A stretch of DNA of 64,000 bases, from positions 21,157,168-21,221,167 of the forward strand of contig JASSKH010000002.1 in the NCBI GenBank assembly GCA_031763025.1, written 5' to 3'. Position 1 is the first letter of the stretch. Every line of letters starts with the position of its first letter. The position numbers and the translations under genes were made by a program. Under the pieces are notes generated by a model. It ran no database searches, was not told the origin of the DNA, and saw nothing but the letters and a program-made list of their open reading frames with translations. This DNA is from Macrocystis pyrifera. Taxonomy: Eukaryota > Sar > Phaeophyceae > Laminariales > Laminariaceae. Shown here piece by piece: positions 55,104-64,000 of this stretch.

Positions 55104-56729
55104 GAGTTGCGACATATTGAATACCTTCGTATCGTGTCGAGCACGACAACACCCGGCATTGTTTCGCCGCTGCAATTAATAGGGCTCATTTCACCAAAAA
55201 CAAAATCCGATCGACACGCCTGCATTCCTCAGCACGTAGATCATGCATCATGGCCTTAATTTCAGCCCTGTCTCCCCTACGAATCGTATACAATCATGAC
55301 ATGACATACATCTAAGCCATAAAAACGGTACGGCATAGGCTTTTCACATTTTGGACTTCGAAGGCAAACAATTTTGGACAATTTTGGACTCCGAAAGCAA
55401 ACAAAAGTTGATATATACAGACAACTACAGCATCGGCCAAACCGAGCTGTTGAGGAATCTCATAGGGGGTCCCCCAAAGTGCATTGCACACGTGCCTAGT
55501 ATGATACGAGTCCAGTTGTTGCACGTTTCCTATAGATATTTGTTAAGCCGGTATATTTCTGCTCGGCGCACCTAGGTCCCAAGAGGACAAATTACGTACA
55601 ACATGTCAAAACCACCTCTTCTCCACCTACGATATCATCACGCCTGCCCCTTTTCCGCATACAGCACTCTCTAGATGGCGAAACAGCACGTCCAATACCA
55701 CCTTTTCTGCCACCCAACCCATTTAGCCCTTCCCTTGATGCCAGTCTCTAGCTGTGTATTTGTCAAAACGATTACTCAGTTAATAAGCAAATAACGTTAC
55801 CGCGCACTCTGCATATTTATTGTAGCACACGTTAGTGTGTCACTAACCTTGGAAAAGCTTCACGAGCGGGCGGTGCAAGCCGCAATACTTTGTATTGCAT
55901 TAAAATAATGATATGATGGGAGAGAGAAATCGCATGTATTTGTGTCGATACCTGCAGCATGCCGGAGCCCTCTGAGGCCTACTTAAATTCCGATAGCCAC
56001 AATATGTTCACACAGCCACGTAACAAACTTGGGAACTCGGAGGAATCCTGGTTAGATGCTAGCATACTCCATCGCAGCCTAAGCATCCCACTCTGTTTCT
56101 GTGGGTTCTATGTATGTGAGTATATACATGCATCTACATCTATCTATACGCAGCGCGTCGAGACCGCTCGGGCATCGGTCATGTTGAGGTCCTCGGACTC
56201 GCTGCTACCCGGGGTCCCTGCAACGAGTCTCTTCCGTCTACGAGCCCGCTTTTTCGGCACCACACGTCCTGCACCCACACAACACATAATGTGGAGGCTA
56301 GAAAGCCTAAATGGCAATGCAGTGTAGGACCAAGCCCCAATGTTCAGCGACGACAAGGCCCCAGCGTGAACATGCCGGCATTGAGCTACTACCGCGGGGG
56401 TCTGGATGCGCTGCGTGTAGATAGATCCGAGAGCATGTATGCACTCACACACCAGGTATACGTGTCGTATAAAAATATCTATCCTAGACAGTACGCTCAT
56501 CGAATTTCCCGCCGCCGGCCGCTTTTCTGCGTGGTTTCTTCGCCGCCCCAACCTCATGTGCGCAGGTTGGCGCAACGCATCCGTCCGGCCCGCCCGCACG
56601 GGTCACGTGCGCGGCCTCCGAGACGATATCTCCACAAAATCCTGCCCTCTAAACGTTCTGGCGTTTTCTGTTCCTCGTGCTCAGCGATTTTGAAATATTC
56701 TTTCAGGTAGGTGCTCCCCGACCTCAGCT
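55104..56729. other. No recognisable gene
   Basis: 55957-56040 is a diverged copy of sequence near 15764-15895. The frames at 56144-56710 overlap in three phases and carry no family. Confidence 0.3.
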
Positions 56730-57851
56730 CTCCAGGGGGCGTATGCTCCTACGACAGGGCAGGGTCTGGGACGACTTCGATGTGTGCCCCGTGGACCCCA
56801 ATTTCGCGATTGTAAGATCTGCCCTGCAGGCAGCAGCGAAGCCCGAATCAAAAGGTGTGGCGGTACTTCGTCCTTGGCCAAGCACAGGAATAGTGTTCAC
56901 GACGCGCTCGTGGTCACTCGCTACGTCAAGGACAAGGACAAGGAAAAGGGGGTCCTGGACGTCACGATCTTGGTCGAACCTAGGTTCAAGATTGACGCCC
57001 TGAAATGGATGTTGATGACTTACAAGGTAGGCCCATGTTTATTTTGTCTCCCAATTTTTTTTCTCGCAGTTCTATTTTAAATGTTGTGTTTTCAGTAAAC
57101 CAGTACACAATCAATTATACAGTTTTGTAGCGCTCTTTGCGTATTAGTGTCTGCCGCGTTTCGTTCAAATGTTTTTTTTCATTTTGTAGCTGATTAAAGT
57201 ACAACAGGTGAGTACAGATCTCCAGGTAATCACTTGAAATGCGACACAGCCTTTCCGGGAGGAGGATTTACCTATTAAAGTAGCAATTTCTTTCCATTAG
57301 TAGTATACGCGTTGGAACTTCTCCAACTCCTTCTGTGCGGATTTTTGAACAATCATGTCGCTTTTCCTCTTCCCTCCTCCAACCTCCCGTCCCTCTCCCT
57401 CGGCAGGTACGCATGCCGTGTGTCTTCGTTCGGATACAATCGGTACTCGATACAGGACTGCTGCATCGTTATTTCGTGGCATACCAGGTACACCGTTAGT
57501 TGCTCGATGATTTTGCAGCGAAATCGAACGTGCTGTTAACACTCACACACGCACATTGACTACTGTTGTTCGCAGCCGCTCGGAGCAACGGGTTACGCAT
57601 GGTTCATGAAGATCATCGACGGTGTGTCCAGGGTGAAGCCCGCCAAGCGCGTAGCGATGTACGCGGAGCTCAACAACACGGAGATAAACCATTTTTTTGC
57701 AAGTTTATCGCTGTGTATAAAAAAGATACATCGCCTAAAAAGGGCGAAGGTTGGGCTTTGCACACGCAGTCAACGCAACAACTTATTGTGCCCGCGTTGC
57801 CCGTTGCGGTGCTTTGGATGTATATGACCAAAACGTGACTGCTGTCGTAGA

Positions 57852-58143
57852 CGGAGCAACCACATCGTGCAAACCAATGCAATATAACACTACTTTTGAC
57901 TGTAGCTACGCTGAAGCAGTGGCTGCTGACCGTGCCCTCAACAATACAACATTGCTATGTCGCCGCGCCCGTCCCTGAAAACAGGTAGCCGCCCTGTGGG
58001 AGGTCGAGCAATCACATCGTAACAAAGCAATGTATTATTGCACAGATGTTGACCGTAGCTGCGGTGAAGCAGTGGCTGCTGAGCATGCCCTGAAGAGCAC
58101 GGACATTGTTAAGTCGCCGTGCCAGTCGCTGAAAACAGGTAGT
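57852..58143. repeat. ~145-base tandem duplication inside a hAT intron
   Basis: Two copies share GAGCAA.CACATCGT, GCAATGTAT/GCAATATAA, GACTGTAGCT/GACCGTAGCT, GAAGCAGTGGCTGCTGA and TATGTCGCC/TAAGTCGCC, and both end CTGAAAACAGGTAG. The shared end is a potential 3' splice site (ACAG/G), so the acceptor before the catalytic exon is present twice. Confidence 0.8.
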
Positions 58144-60070
58144 GATCCTCTGGAAGATCACCCTAGTGCTGGGCGACAAGTACTTCGGGGCCTCCACGGG
58201 ACATTTGGACGGGCGCCAACCGCAACATGAACATCTCGTTCACCATCGACTTCTGCGACGGTATCGTTCTGCGGACGATCGACCTCGCGTGCGTACCTTT
58301 TGACGTGGCCCACAGTGGAGTGAACATCGCCGAGAAACTCAAGGACATCTTGGTGGAGACGGGCCTGGACCCCATGAAGTGCACCGGCGTCACCATGGAC
58401 AACCCGGCGGACATGAGCAATGCGGGGGAGGTGCTCGACGCCGTCGAGGACATCCTGATCGAGAGAGGACCTCGCTTCTGCCACTTTCTTTCGTGCAACG
58501 CTTCCAGGGGGTGGCGAAGTTGAAGGGCACCGAGAATGTGAAGGGCGCTACAGCTACGACCTCATCGACGGCGGCGCCAGTGGCAGCAAGCAGCAGCGAC
58601 AGCAGCGGCCCTCGCCTCTTCAAGTCCTTCTGAAGCGGTCGCCTCTCCAACAGGCCGGGTGGTGAGCGCCGCGGGCGCTTCTGGAGGAGTGAGCGCTGAC
58701 GCCGGCAAGGCGACGCTGTCGAAGATTGTCGTGCAAGACCTCCTGGCGGACTGTAACACGGTCGTGTCGGCGTGTGACAAGTCTCCGAAGGTCAGTGTGG
58801 AGTTTGGCGTTTATCATGTGTGTTTCACCCGTCGCGGTCAGGCTATGGCAATACTGTTTTTGTTTGATTCGTCAACGCTTGCAGCGCAGCAATTCCTGTT
58901 CGCTCACCATGTACGAAACCCCCCACCGCACTGTTTTTTTGGATCTTCATATACATTATGGCCATTTTTTGTTTGGATAATCTCTTTTTGTGCACGTCCC
59001 TTCCGTCCTATCGCTTTAGTGAAGGGCCGGTTTGTGACAATACCTTGATGGCAGTCGCTTCTTTAATTTGGGCCCTCTACTGCCTGCATAGGTAAACGTG
59101 ACTTATCCGTGCACCCGCTCTCTATCTCTCCCCGTCGACCGTGTTGATTATTTTCGATTTTCCGAACTGTTGATGGAATGCGCCGCGTGACTCGACGTCC
59201 CCTTCTATATTTTTCAGAGGTGCTTGCCCACCAGGTGGTGATCGGACGTCACCATGCGCCGTAGCTTGCTTCGCAACCGCCGGGCTATCCAAGCTCAGGA
59301 AATGAACAAGGAGGCGCTTGTTCCGGAGGGCATCTAGAAGTTCGACTGGGGAATGATTGAGCTGGTCCTGATGGTCATGGAGCCATTTGTTGTCGCTACA
59401 GAGACCGTGGAGGCAGGCAAGCACCCGCCCATCGGCTTCGTGCTCGGTATGGTCTGCTTGTTGCGGAAGCAAACAGACGAGGTCATCAACCACAACAACA
59501 CTGACACCGGCACAGCGACGTTGGACATGGGCATCTACTTCAACCAGGTACTTCGAAGTATATGTACAAATTCGTCTCGGTACACAGCGTACCGTTTCTC
59601 TGATGCACTTGGTATATAACTTTCGTTTGCAAGCTGGTACGAGGGCTCGGTTTTTCCCATCAAACAGCCAGGGCGTCGCAGTTGCAAGTCTCGTACCCTT
59701 CTCTTAGGTGCTTTCTTCGGGACCTTGCCCATGATCACCCTCGCCCCGCCTTTGTCCATAAATGGTGCCTTTGTTCGAAATATTTCAAACACAAGAAGTC
59801 CCTTTGGGCTCGATACGGCCTCCCTCCGATGACATCCTCCGGGGTTGATTAAGCCCCTAATCAGAGCTAATTTTTCCTTCATATGGTCCCCCTCCCTAGT
59901 CGTGTGTTATTTCACTCAAGTCGTTCACTCCACCTTCGACTGTCTGGTCGAGTGTTCTTTTATCGTGGTTACCTCCACTTGAGTTCTCTTTTTCTACCCA
60001 CGGCAGAAAAAGCGGAACTACAACGTCTGGCCCCGGACTTTTTTTGTTCGGAATTTCTAGGTCAAACCCT

Positions 60071-60160
60071 TGAGCTACTCAGTCAGCGCTGACTAAGTAG
60101 CTCAGTGGTTTAACCTTTATATTACGAACAGCGTTGCCGTTTTGTTCGAAATACGAATTA
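60071..60160 (+). repeat. Near-perfect palindrome overlapping a tRNA-like A box
   Basis: GAGCTACTCAGTCAGC (60071) faces GCTGACTAAGTAGCTC (to 60102), with one mismatch in the stem. The right half runs into TAGCTCAGTGG, a perfect pol III A-box word, and about 40 bases later TTGTTCGAAATAC is near a B box. It lies in the hAT gene between coding pieces. It may be the head of a short tRNA-derived element. Confidence 0.5.
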
Positions 60161-61229
60161 GGGTTACGCTGGACCCCTCCGCGGAGGACACGGGCACGTC
60201 AGGTTGCAGCAAGCTGCACCTTGCCGCCGCGGTCCTGACCGCAGAGCTGGGAACATGGAGCGCGTCCCCATCCCACCCAGGACAAGGCGTACGGCATCGT
60301 CGAGGACATCACGCGTCAGCTCATCGAGGAGAAGCTCGAGAAGGAGTTCGACGACTGTGAGTCGTTACCCGACATTCGCGACGAGACCGTCAACGAGGAG
60401 GGGGGGAGAGGGGGGGGGAGAGACCTGTGATGCGGGCGTTGGCGGCGAGGACGAGCAGGTTAATACCGGCGCCAAGGGCACGGATGAACAACCCCTCAAA
60501 TCGTTCGTTGATCGGATGTTCGAGTTCGATTCGGACGACGAGAAGCTCGCGTTGGAGGTGCGGTGGTGTGACTTGTGTTTAATCCCAACATTGTCCTACG
60601 CTTCGGAATTCAAATTCAGCACACCCCCTTCCCCCTCCGTCACTCTTCGTGGTACCACCGCGTTTGGCTAACTTTGATCCATAAAAAAAAACGCTGTTCA
60701 TCGTTACTCTCGCAGGATACTACACCGCGCTCGATCCGGTCACCGATAGGTCCAAGCACAATGACCAGTTGCTGGTTCAGCTCACATCAGAGCTATTGAA
60801 GAAACGCGACCTGTGCACTATTGCGGACATGTCTAACCCCTTGGCGTGCTGGGAGCAACCGCGCGAGTCCTTCCCTCTCGTTTTTTTTTGTTTTTTTTTT
60901 CATCCTCCGGCGGATTGGCAAAAATAAAGCCCAAGCTCGCCACACTTCCACGTTCCAGTTTCGTGTCGTGTGTCAATTTAGCCCAGTTGGGCACGTTGAC
61001 CCGGCCTGACCCCCGAGAGGAGCAGGTGCCGTGGAGATAGCCACCCGGGAAGCTAGTTACGTGCGTCCCGTTGGTCCAGGTTTCTTCTTCTTCGGCGTCG
61101 TCGGAGCGCGTGTTTTTCAAAGCAGGGCTCGCGTCGACGGAGAAGCGGCAACGCCTCAGGGAAAACAGGGTGGCTCAGATAGTTACCATGCGTGGTGCCA
61201 TCGCTTGCAGGCTTCTCGACAAATACTAG

Positions 61230-61823
61230 ATCTTCCGGTTTGGTTTACCCACCTTTTATTTTTTGCTCCGAACACGATGGTAGCGATGGGATGAACCTGG
61301 TACTCGTTCACTGGCAAGGTGAAAACTCGCCTGGATCAGAGGGTAACGCCCGTAAAATTGGTTGCTTTGACCCCCCACGGTTTTGCCCTTTTTTTCGTTT
61401 TTTCTTGGTCAATTTGTACTTTGAACAGCCCGGTCGTCTCATTGTGGCGGAGCACTACAGCAGCAGTGCAGCAGGAGTTGCTAATGCTTTACGATTTGTG
61501 CAACGCAACACATGTTTTTATTTGGTGGTGAAATATGTGTCGTTGGGAATGGTTGGGGCAGCAAATTGGTCCGTCGTCTACAGGTTGGGCGGGGTATATC
61601 GGTCTGACGAGCGGCATTTTTTGCGCTCCCAAAAAAGTATATTTGCTCTTCGGTATAACATACGGCGAACACTTATGAGTTTTGTTCCTCATCGTAACGT
61701 GTGCGCAGTTGGCACTCACTGCTCATTTTAATTGTGTTGCTGCTTTCAGTTTTGTGCCATGCGCTACCCCCCTACGCGAATTCGTAGCCCCGCTGGTTAA
61801 CTTTGCCTCATGTTCTCCTGCCG
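61230..61823. other. No recognisable gene; region after the hAT stop
   Basis: It should hold the right end of the hAT element if one survives; I could not identify a TIR or an 8-bp duplication. Confidence 0.3.
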
Positions 61824-61867
61824 CGAAAATACGACGTGCTCCGTCCCGGATTTGTGGGGATCTGAGC
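61824..61867 (+). mobile_element. Short relic of the poly(C) short element
   Basis: GCGAAAATACGACGTGCTCC, then GTCCCGGATTTGTGGGGAT, matches the internal block GTGAAAACCCGACGTGCTCC and GTCCCGGTATTGTAGGGGT of the family for about 44 bases. There is no tail. It is too short for certainty, but the match spans two adjacent blocks. Confidence 0.55.
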
Positions 61868-61912
61868 GTATAAATACAACTATTTTTACGGTTTTTGGGG
61901 TCGGTGTCACTT

Positions 61913-62065
61913 GCTAGCTCTTGGCAAACAGACCAACTGATAGACAGCTCTTCGCAAACAGCCCTTCATCTTTGAAACAGCCGAACAGCCAAACAGCCAA
62001 ACAACCTTTCTTCTTTCTTCTTCGCAAACTGCCAACCAATAGACAGCTCTTCGCACGGCGACTAA
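61913..62065. repeat. GACAGCTCTTCGCA short repeats
   Basis: CTAGCTCTTGGCAAACAGAC, GACAGCTCTTCGCAAACAGC and GACAGCTCTTCGCACGG, with ACAGCC.AACAGCC.AAC between them, form a small degenerate array about 45 bases before the frame that opens at 62117. Confidence 0.6.
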
Positions 62066-62116
62066 AAGAGGCGTCTCGCCTTCGACGAACGGCATAGGTG
62101 CAGCTGTCGGCGGCTA

Positions 62117-62738
62117 AGCTGCTGCTGTCCGTGGCGAACCTGCTGGTACTGCAACCCCCGCCTCTCCTTTCTCCACGCCCCCTAAGCTCACCTCCCCCTC
62201 GTCGAGAGGCGCGTGGTCCTCGCCCTCTGGCAAGAGAGCGGCAACGACAAAGACCGACCTGGTGCCGGCTGTTGTTTGCGACCGGTGCACGGATCAGCAT
62301 TTACTTGGTCAAGAACTCCGCGCCTGGTGGCTAAAAAACGTGGCCTTCGCCACCTGCAAGGATTTCACGTGCGCTGGTGGCGGGATCATCCTGTACTGGG
62401 CAACCGACTACGAGTTCTGTGCTCGCCCGATCAAGGAAGGGACTGTCGCGTACTCCCTCGAGACTGCTGACAGTGGTGAGTGTCTTGGGTATATTATCGT
62501 TGAATGCTGTCTGTTGCCAGTACGTTTTTTGGGGGTTTTCAATTGCCTTTTCGCATACAAACCTACCTCAAAGCGTTTATTATTTTTGGGACTCATCCAT
62601 GCTCGTTCTTTCTCCTTCGTGCGTTGCGTCGGCTCCTCTTACACAGTGCACGCGAACGCGCACATGCACAACTGTGTGCGCGACGTGAACGAAGGAACGG
62701 AGGATTCAGCCACCGTCGTCACCGCTGCACCGAACGAC
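62117..62738 (+). CDS. Two-exon coding segment, unrecognised, Cys/Trp-rich
   Basis: Exon 1 (open from 62117 to 62475) begins with an Ala/Pro/Ser/Thr-rich region, then VCDRCTDQHLLGQELRAWWL, KNVAFATCKDFTCAGGGI, ILYWATDYEFCARPIKEG and TVAYSLETADS. Donor at 62476 (CAGTG/GTGAGT), acceptor at 62646 (CTCTTACACAG/TGCACG). The intron is 171 bases, and splicing keeps the frame: VHANAHMHNCVRDVNEGTED to 62738, where a further donor GAC/GTGAGTG follows. No in-frame ATG is visible, so the start is in an earlier exon. Four Cys in exon 1 suggest a metal-binding fold. I do not recognise the family. It could be the N-terminal part of another transposase, since it lies 0.9 kb after a hAT gene, or a host gene. 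Confidence 0.5.
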
Positions 62739-62804
62739 GTGAGTGCTGCTGATACTGTGGTGCATTTTAGGGGCACACGATTTCTATGTGTACCCCTTTT
62801 GCTC

Positions 62805-63749
62805 GTTTTCGGCTGCTGCTGCTGCTGCTGCCGCTGCTGCTGTCAGCGCCACGCCATGAGTGCTGCTGCTGTCCACCTGCTGCTCCTGTGCACTTGCTGC
62901 TGCTGTAGTGCTGCTGCGTTGTAGCCGTGCATCATGCTGGAAGCGTACATATTTTCGGATGTCAATAAAATTCCGTAGGTTTTGTGATGGCGGCATACCA
63001 GGGTACATCATGTTTTTTTCTTCCTTATTTTCATACCGTTGCTATGCTGCTGCTGCTGCTGCTGCCGCTGCTGCTGCTGCCAACGCTGCGGCGATTCGTT
63101 GCAACTTCTGCTGCTGCTAATGCTGCCGCAATATCCACTGAATGTCCGTATGTACTCGTATTACTGCTTTTATTGGTCGTTTTTGTACCCAAATGGTTCT
63201 TTTGATACGTGAAAAAATATTTTTGTCGTTTTGCTCCTGAATTTTGCGTACGTGCTGCTTTTTCGCGTTTTTGGCTTGATTTTTTTTCCTAACGTTGCTA
63301 TGCTGCTGCTTGCTGCTGCTGTGGTGCTGCTGCGTTGTTGCCGTACATCATGCTGCACTTGTGTGTGTACATATTTCTGTATTGTCAATGAATTTCCGTA
63401 GGTTTTGCGATCGCGGCATACCAGGGTACATAGTTTTTTTCTTCCTTATTTTCATATCGTTGCTAAGCTGCTGCTGCCAACGCGGATTATTGTTGCTGTT
63501 GGCCGTTTTTGTACCCAAATGTTTTTTTTTTGTACGTAAAAAAAAAATATTTTGGTCGTTTTGCTCCTGCATTTTGCGTACGAACTACTTTTTCTCGTAT
63601 TTTAGCTTGGTTCTTTTCGTATTGTTGCTATGCTGCTGCGTTGTTGCCGTACAGCATGCGGGGGTTGGTCTATCTATAGTGAGGTACCAAATACTTTTCG
63701 GACGGACTCGGGGTACCTACTTTTTTTCTTCCTTCTATTCATATCGTTG

Positions 63750-63784
<35 letters not shown>

Positions 63785-63804
63785 ACGCTGTGGCGATCCG
63801 TTGC

Positions 63805-63841
<37 letters not shown>

Positions 63842-64000
63842 AGTGGTGCCGCAATATTCACTGAATGTTCGTATGTACTCGGACAATTGCGTTTCTTGGT
63901 CGTTTTGTGGCGCTGCTGCGTTGTTCCCGTACATCATGCTGGACACGATTTGTGTGCCTATTACACTTGTGCGTGTGTACATATTTCTGTATCGTCAATG
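62805..64000. repeat. CTG-rich tandem repeat with long units, running off the window
   Basis: Blocks starting GCTGCTGCGTTGT lie at 62911, 63325, 63631 and 63911. Each is followed by CATCATGCTG, GTACATATTTCTGTAT, TTCCGTAGGTTTTG, GGCATACCAGGGTACAT, TTCTTCCTTATTTTCATA, a (CTG)n run and TTTTGTACCCAAATG in the same order, with indels. Unit lengths are about 414, 306 and 280. CTG runs differ in length between units (for example 63751-63782 and 63808-63840). The leucine/cysteine/alanine-rich frames across it are repeat translations. Confidence 0.85.

Larger units (their letters stand above)
56730..61229 (+). pseudogene. hAT-family transposase gene with introns, broken
   Basis: Exon-like pieces in order. 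To 57026: BED zinc finger, VWDDFDVCP in one frame and CKICPAG with LAKHRNSVH in another. 57576-57700: GYAWFMKIIDGVSRVKPAKR, the segment before the catalytic core. To about 58508: RDIWTGANRNMNISFTIDF, IDLACVPFDVAHSGVNIAE and VTMDNPADMSNAGEVL, the RNase H-fold core. To 58790. 59218-59547: LPTRW, a stop where hAT has Asn, SDVTMRRSLLRNRRAI, then a second stop and PFVVATETVEAGKHPPIGFV. To 60557. 60716-60879: NPLACWEQPRESFP. Final: EIATREASYV and, after a frameshift, SSSSASSERVFFKAGL to TAG at 61227, the hATC dimerisation domain. Splice sites CAG/GT fit several borders. Cut-and-paste transposase; TIRs not found. Confidence 0.88.

Noticed and set aside
62262-62924. Single 220-residue protein reading through the intron
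   Set aside because: The intron is a multiple of three without stops, so it reads through by chance. Strong donor and acceptor and a compositional change support splicing.
1-64000. An integrated algal virus (phaeovirus-like) segment
   Set aside because: I saw no capsid, DNA polymerase, integrase/recombinase or other viral hallmark reading. All recognised proteins belong to transposable elements.

Overview
The window is nuclear DNA from a eukaryote, most plausibly a brown alga (Phaeophyceae, stramenopile). I infer this from transposon remains broken by frameshifts, spliceosomal-type introns in the few coding pieces, a lone kinesin-light-chain-type TPR exon of the kind brown algae shuffle in NB-ARC-TPR genes, and abundant CAG/CTG, GTAC and TACCWGGTA short motifs. 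No bacterial-style operons, rRNA genes or CRISPR arrays are present. No host gene is complete. Almost everything I can support is a mobile element, a repeat or an isolated exon. Layout, 0-13 kb: the window opens inside a broken Helitron/Helentron helicase-OTU gene (1-1895), followed by a long hairpin (2011-2133). A G-rich tract (2.1-5.5 kb) then holds minus-strand copies of a poly(C)-tailed short element and the 3' end of a poly(C)-tailed LINE. The 3' end of a Ty3/gypsy element (7904-10505) is cut by a LINE fragment (10506-11792), which is followed by a truncated short element. Two 107-bp MITEs bracket a TPR exon at 12.4-13.0 kb. 13-26.5 kb: mostly unrecognised sequence with one clean minus-strand exon (14602-14715), two relics of one coiled-coil family (16.9 and 21.6 kb), a 1.85-kb tract dense in TAACA/TGTTA (19.4-21.3 kb) and a 1.2-kb minisatellite (23.3-24.6 kb). 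26.5-32.7 kb: a young terminal-direct-repeat element (26549-28178, two 497-bp repeats with four differences) joins directly onto a LINE (28179-31529) that itself carries a tRNA-derived SINE. Poly(C)-tailed short elements and a LINE stub follow head to tail. 34.9-36.8 kb: a giant inverted repeat made of two inverted ~0.8-kb copies, with a tRNA-like sequence beside it. 37.2-44.9 kb: a nearly full-length, degraded Ty3/gypsy element with 170-bp LTRs and a 4-bp target duplication. 45-56 kb: several local tandem and dispersed duplications, a 413-bp element with terminal inverted repeats and a telomere-like 20-bp repeat. 56.7-61.2 kb: an intron-bearing hAT transposase pseudogene. The last 2 kb contain an unrecognised two-exon gene and a CTG-rich tandem repeat that runs off the end. 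How it works together: the autonomous families (Helitron, LINE, gypsy, hAT) are all broken here, while their non-autonomous partners (poly(C) short elements, MITEs, terminal-repeat element, SINE) make up much of the readable sequence. The clearest mechanistic signal is that the LINE and a short element share a 3' end (ATGAGTAC followed by a C tract) and repeatedly lie tail to head, which fits retrotransposition into C tracts left by earlier insertions.
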